From Saprospiraceae bacterium (lineage in GTDB: Bacteria > Bacteroidota > Bacteroidia > Chitinophagales > Saprospiraceae), in assembly GCA_020628645.1 (NCBI GenBank), contig JAHDES010000022.1, forward strand, positions 30,092 to 94,091: a DNA stretch of 64,000 nucleotides, in the 5' to 3' direction. The notes below the pieces were generated by a model. It had not been told where the DNA came from, made no database searches, and saw only the letters and a list, made by a program, of their open reading frames with translations. Position numbers and translations under genes: made by a program. This document shows, piece by piece, positions 63,936 through 64,000 of the stretch (position 1 is the first letter of the stretch; the number at the start of each line of letters is the position of its first letter).

Positions 63936-64000
63936 AAATTTATGAGTAAGGGTTTTCTCATAAAAAAGTTTGAAACAAAAAAGGCAAGAAAAGAATTTTT

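Noticed and set aside
1..64000. tRNA, rRNA, riboswitch or intact insertion sequence
   Set aside because: All gaps over 300 bp were read; none shows a cloverleaf, a known aptamer core or a transposase gene.

Overview
The window looks like chromosomal DNA of a free-living, AT-rich Bacteroidota, most likely of the Saprospiraceae/Lewinella type. The reasons are: many secreted proteins ending in type IX secretion (T9SS) C-terminal domains; a PorE-like T9SS component; MopE/dockerin/cohesin/LTD-CotH surface proteins; candidate TAnnTTTG -7 promoter elements with no obvious Shine-Dalgarno sites; a split transketolase; and a UmuDC pair without a recognisable LexA box. Species-level assignment is inference. 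No rRNA, tRNA, CRISPR array, intact insertion sequence or prophage was recognised.

Layout. 1-2690: 3'-part of a secreted S8 protease with a beta-helix tail and a + strand terminator. 2685-12169: a minus-strand stretch with an aminosugar-kinase-like/RapZ fusion, obg, adk, a small lipoprotein, a CotH/LTD surface protein, a Nudix hydrolase and an LVIVD-repeat surface protein. 12608-21290: a plus-strand block encoding a caspase-alpha/beta hydrolase fusion, a CHAT protease and an nSTAND ATPase followed by a membrane-anchored WD40 protein. The ATPase and the WD40 part look like one gene broken by a one-base frameshift. This block resembles the caspase/CHAT/STAND conflict or programmed-cell-death systems of bacteria and is the best candidate for a poorly described system here. 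21658-31000: surface lipoproteins, a PKD/beta-barrel protein, DUF547, a hydrolase, a GNAT enzyme, a pentapeptide-repeat relic and the PorE-like protein. 31258-49310: large T9SS cargo (cohesin/dockerin protein, vanadium-type haloperoxidase with MopE repeats, a haem-c protein with ten 43-residue repeats), a sugar-1-phosphate transferase, a DUF1501/DUF1800 pair and a lipoprotein. 49430-63935: mostly housekeeping and regulatory genes (Gfo/Idh/MocA, transketolase halves, UmuDC, PfkA, YebC, GT2 plus ECF sigma, cyclophilin, DCC1, TetR, DUF7009 plus a molybdopterin oxidoreductase).

The second striking aspect is the number of small palindromic intergenic elements. Three are 132-134 bp long with 17-bp terminal inverted repeats. 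Two of these are flanked by perfect 9-bp direct repeats, and they share hairpin-forming interiors although their terminal repeats are unrelated in sequence. At least four other dispersed palindromic families (near 12.2/61.0 kb, 21.4/22.9/51.4/55.5 kb, 4.2/61.6 kb and 30.8/56.6 kb) plus single long hairpins (21.4, 28.6, 42.1 kb) fill most of the gaps. Coordinates and residue numbers were worked out by hand from the sequence; family names rest on recognised motifs, not on database searches.
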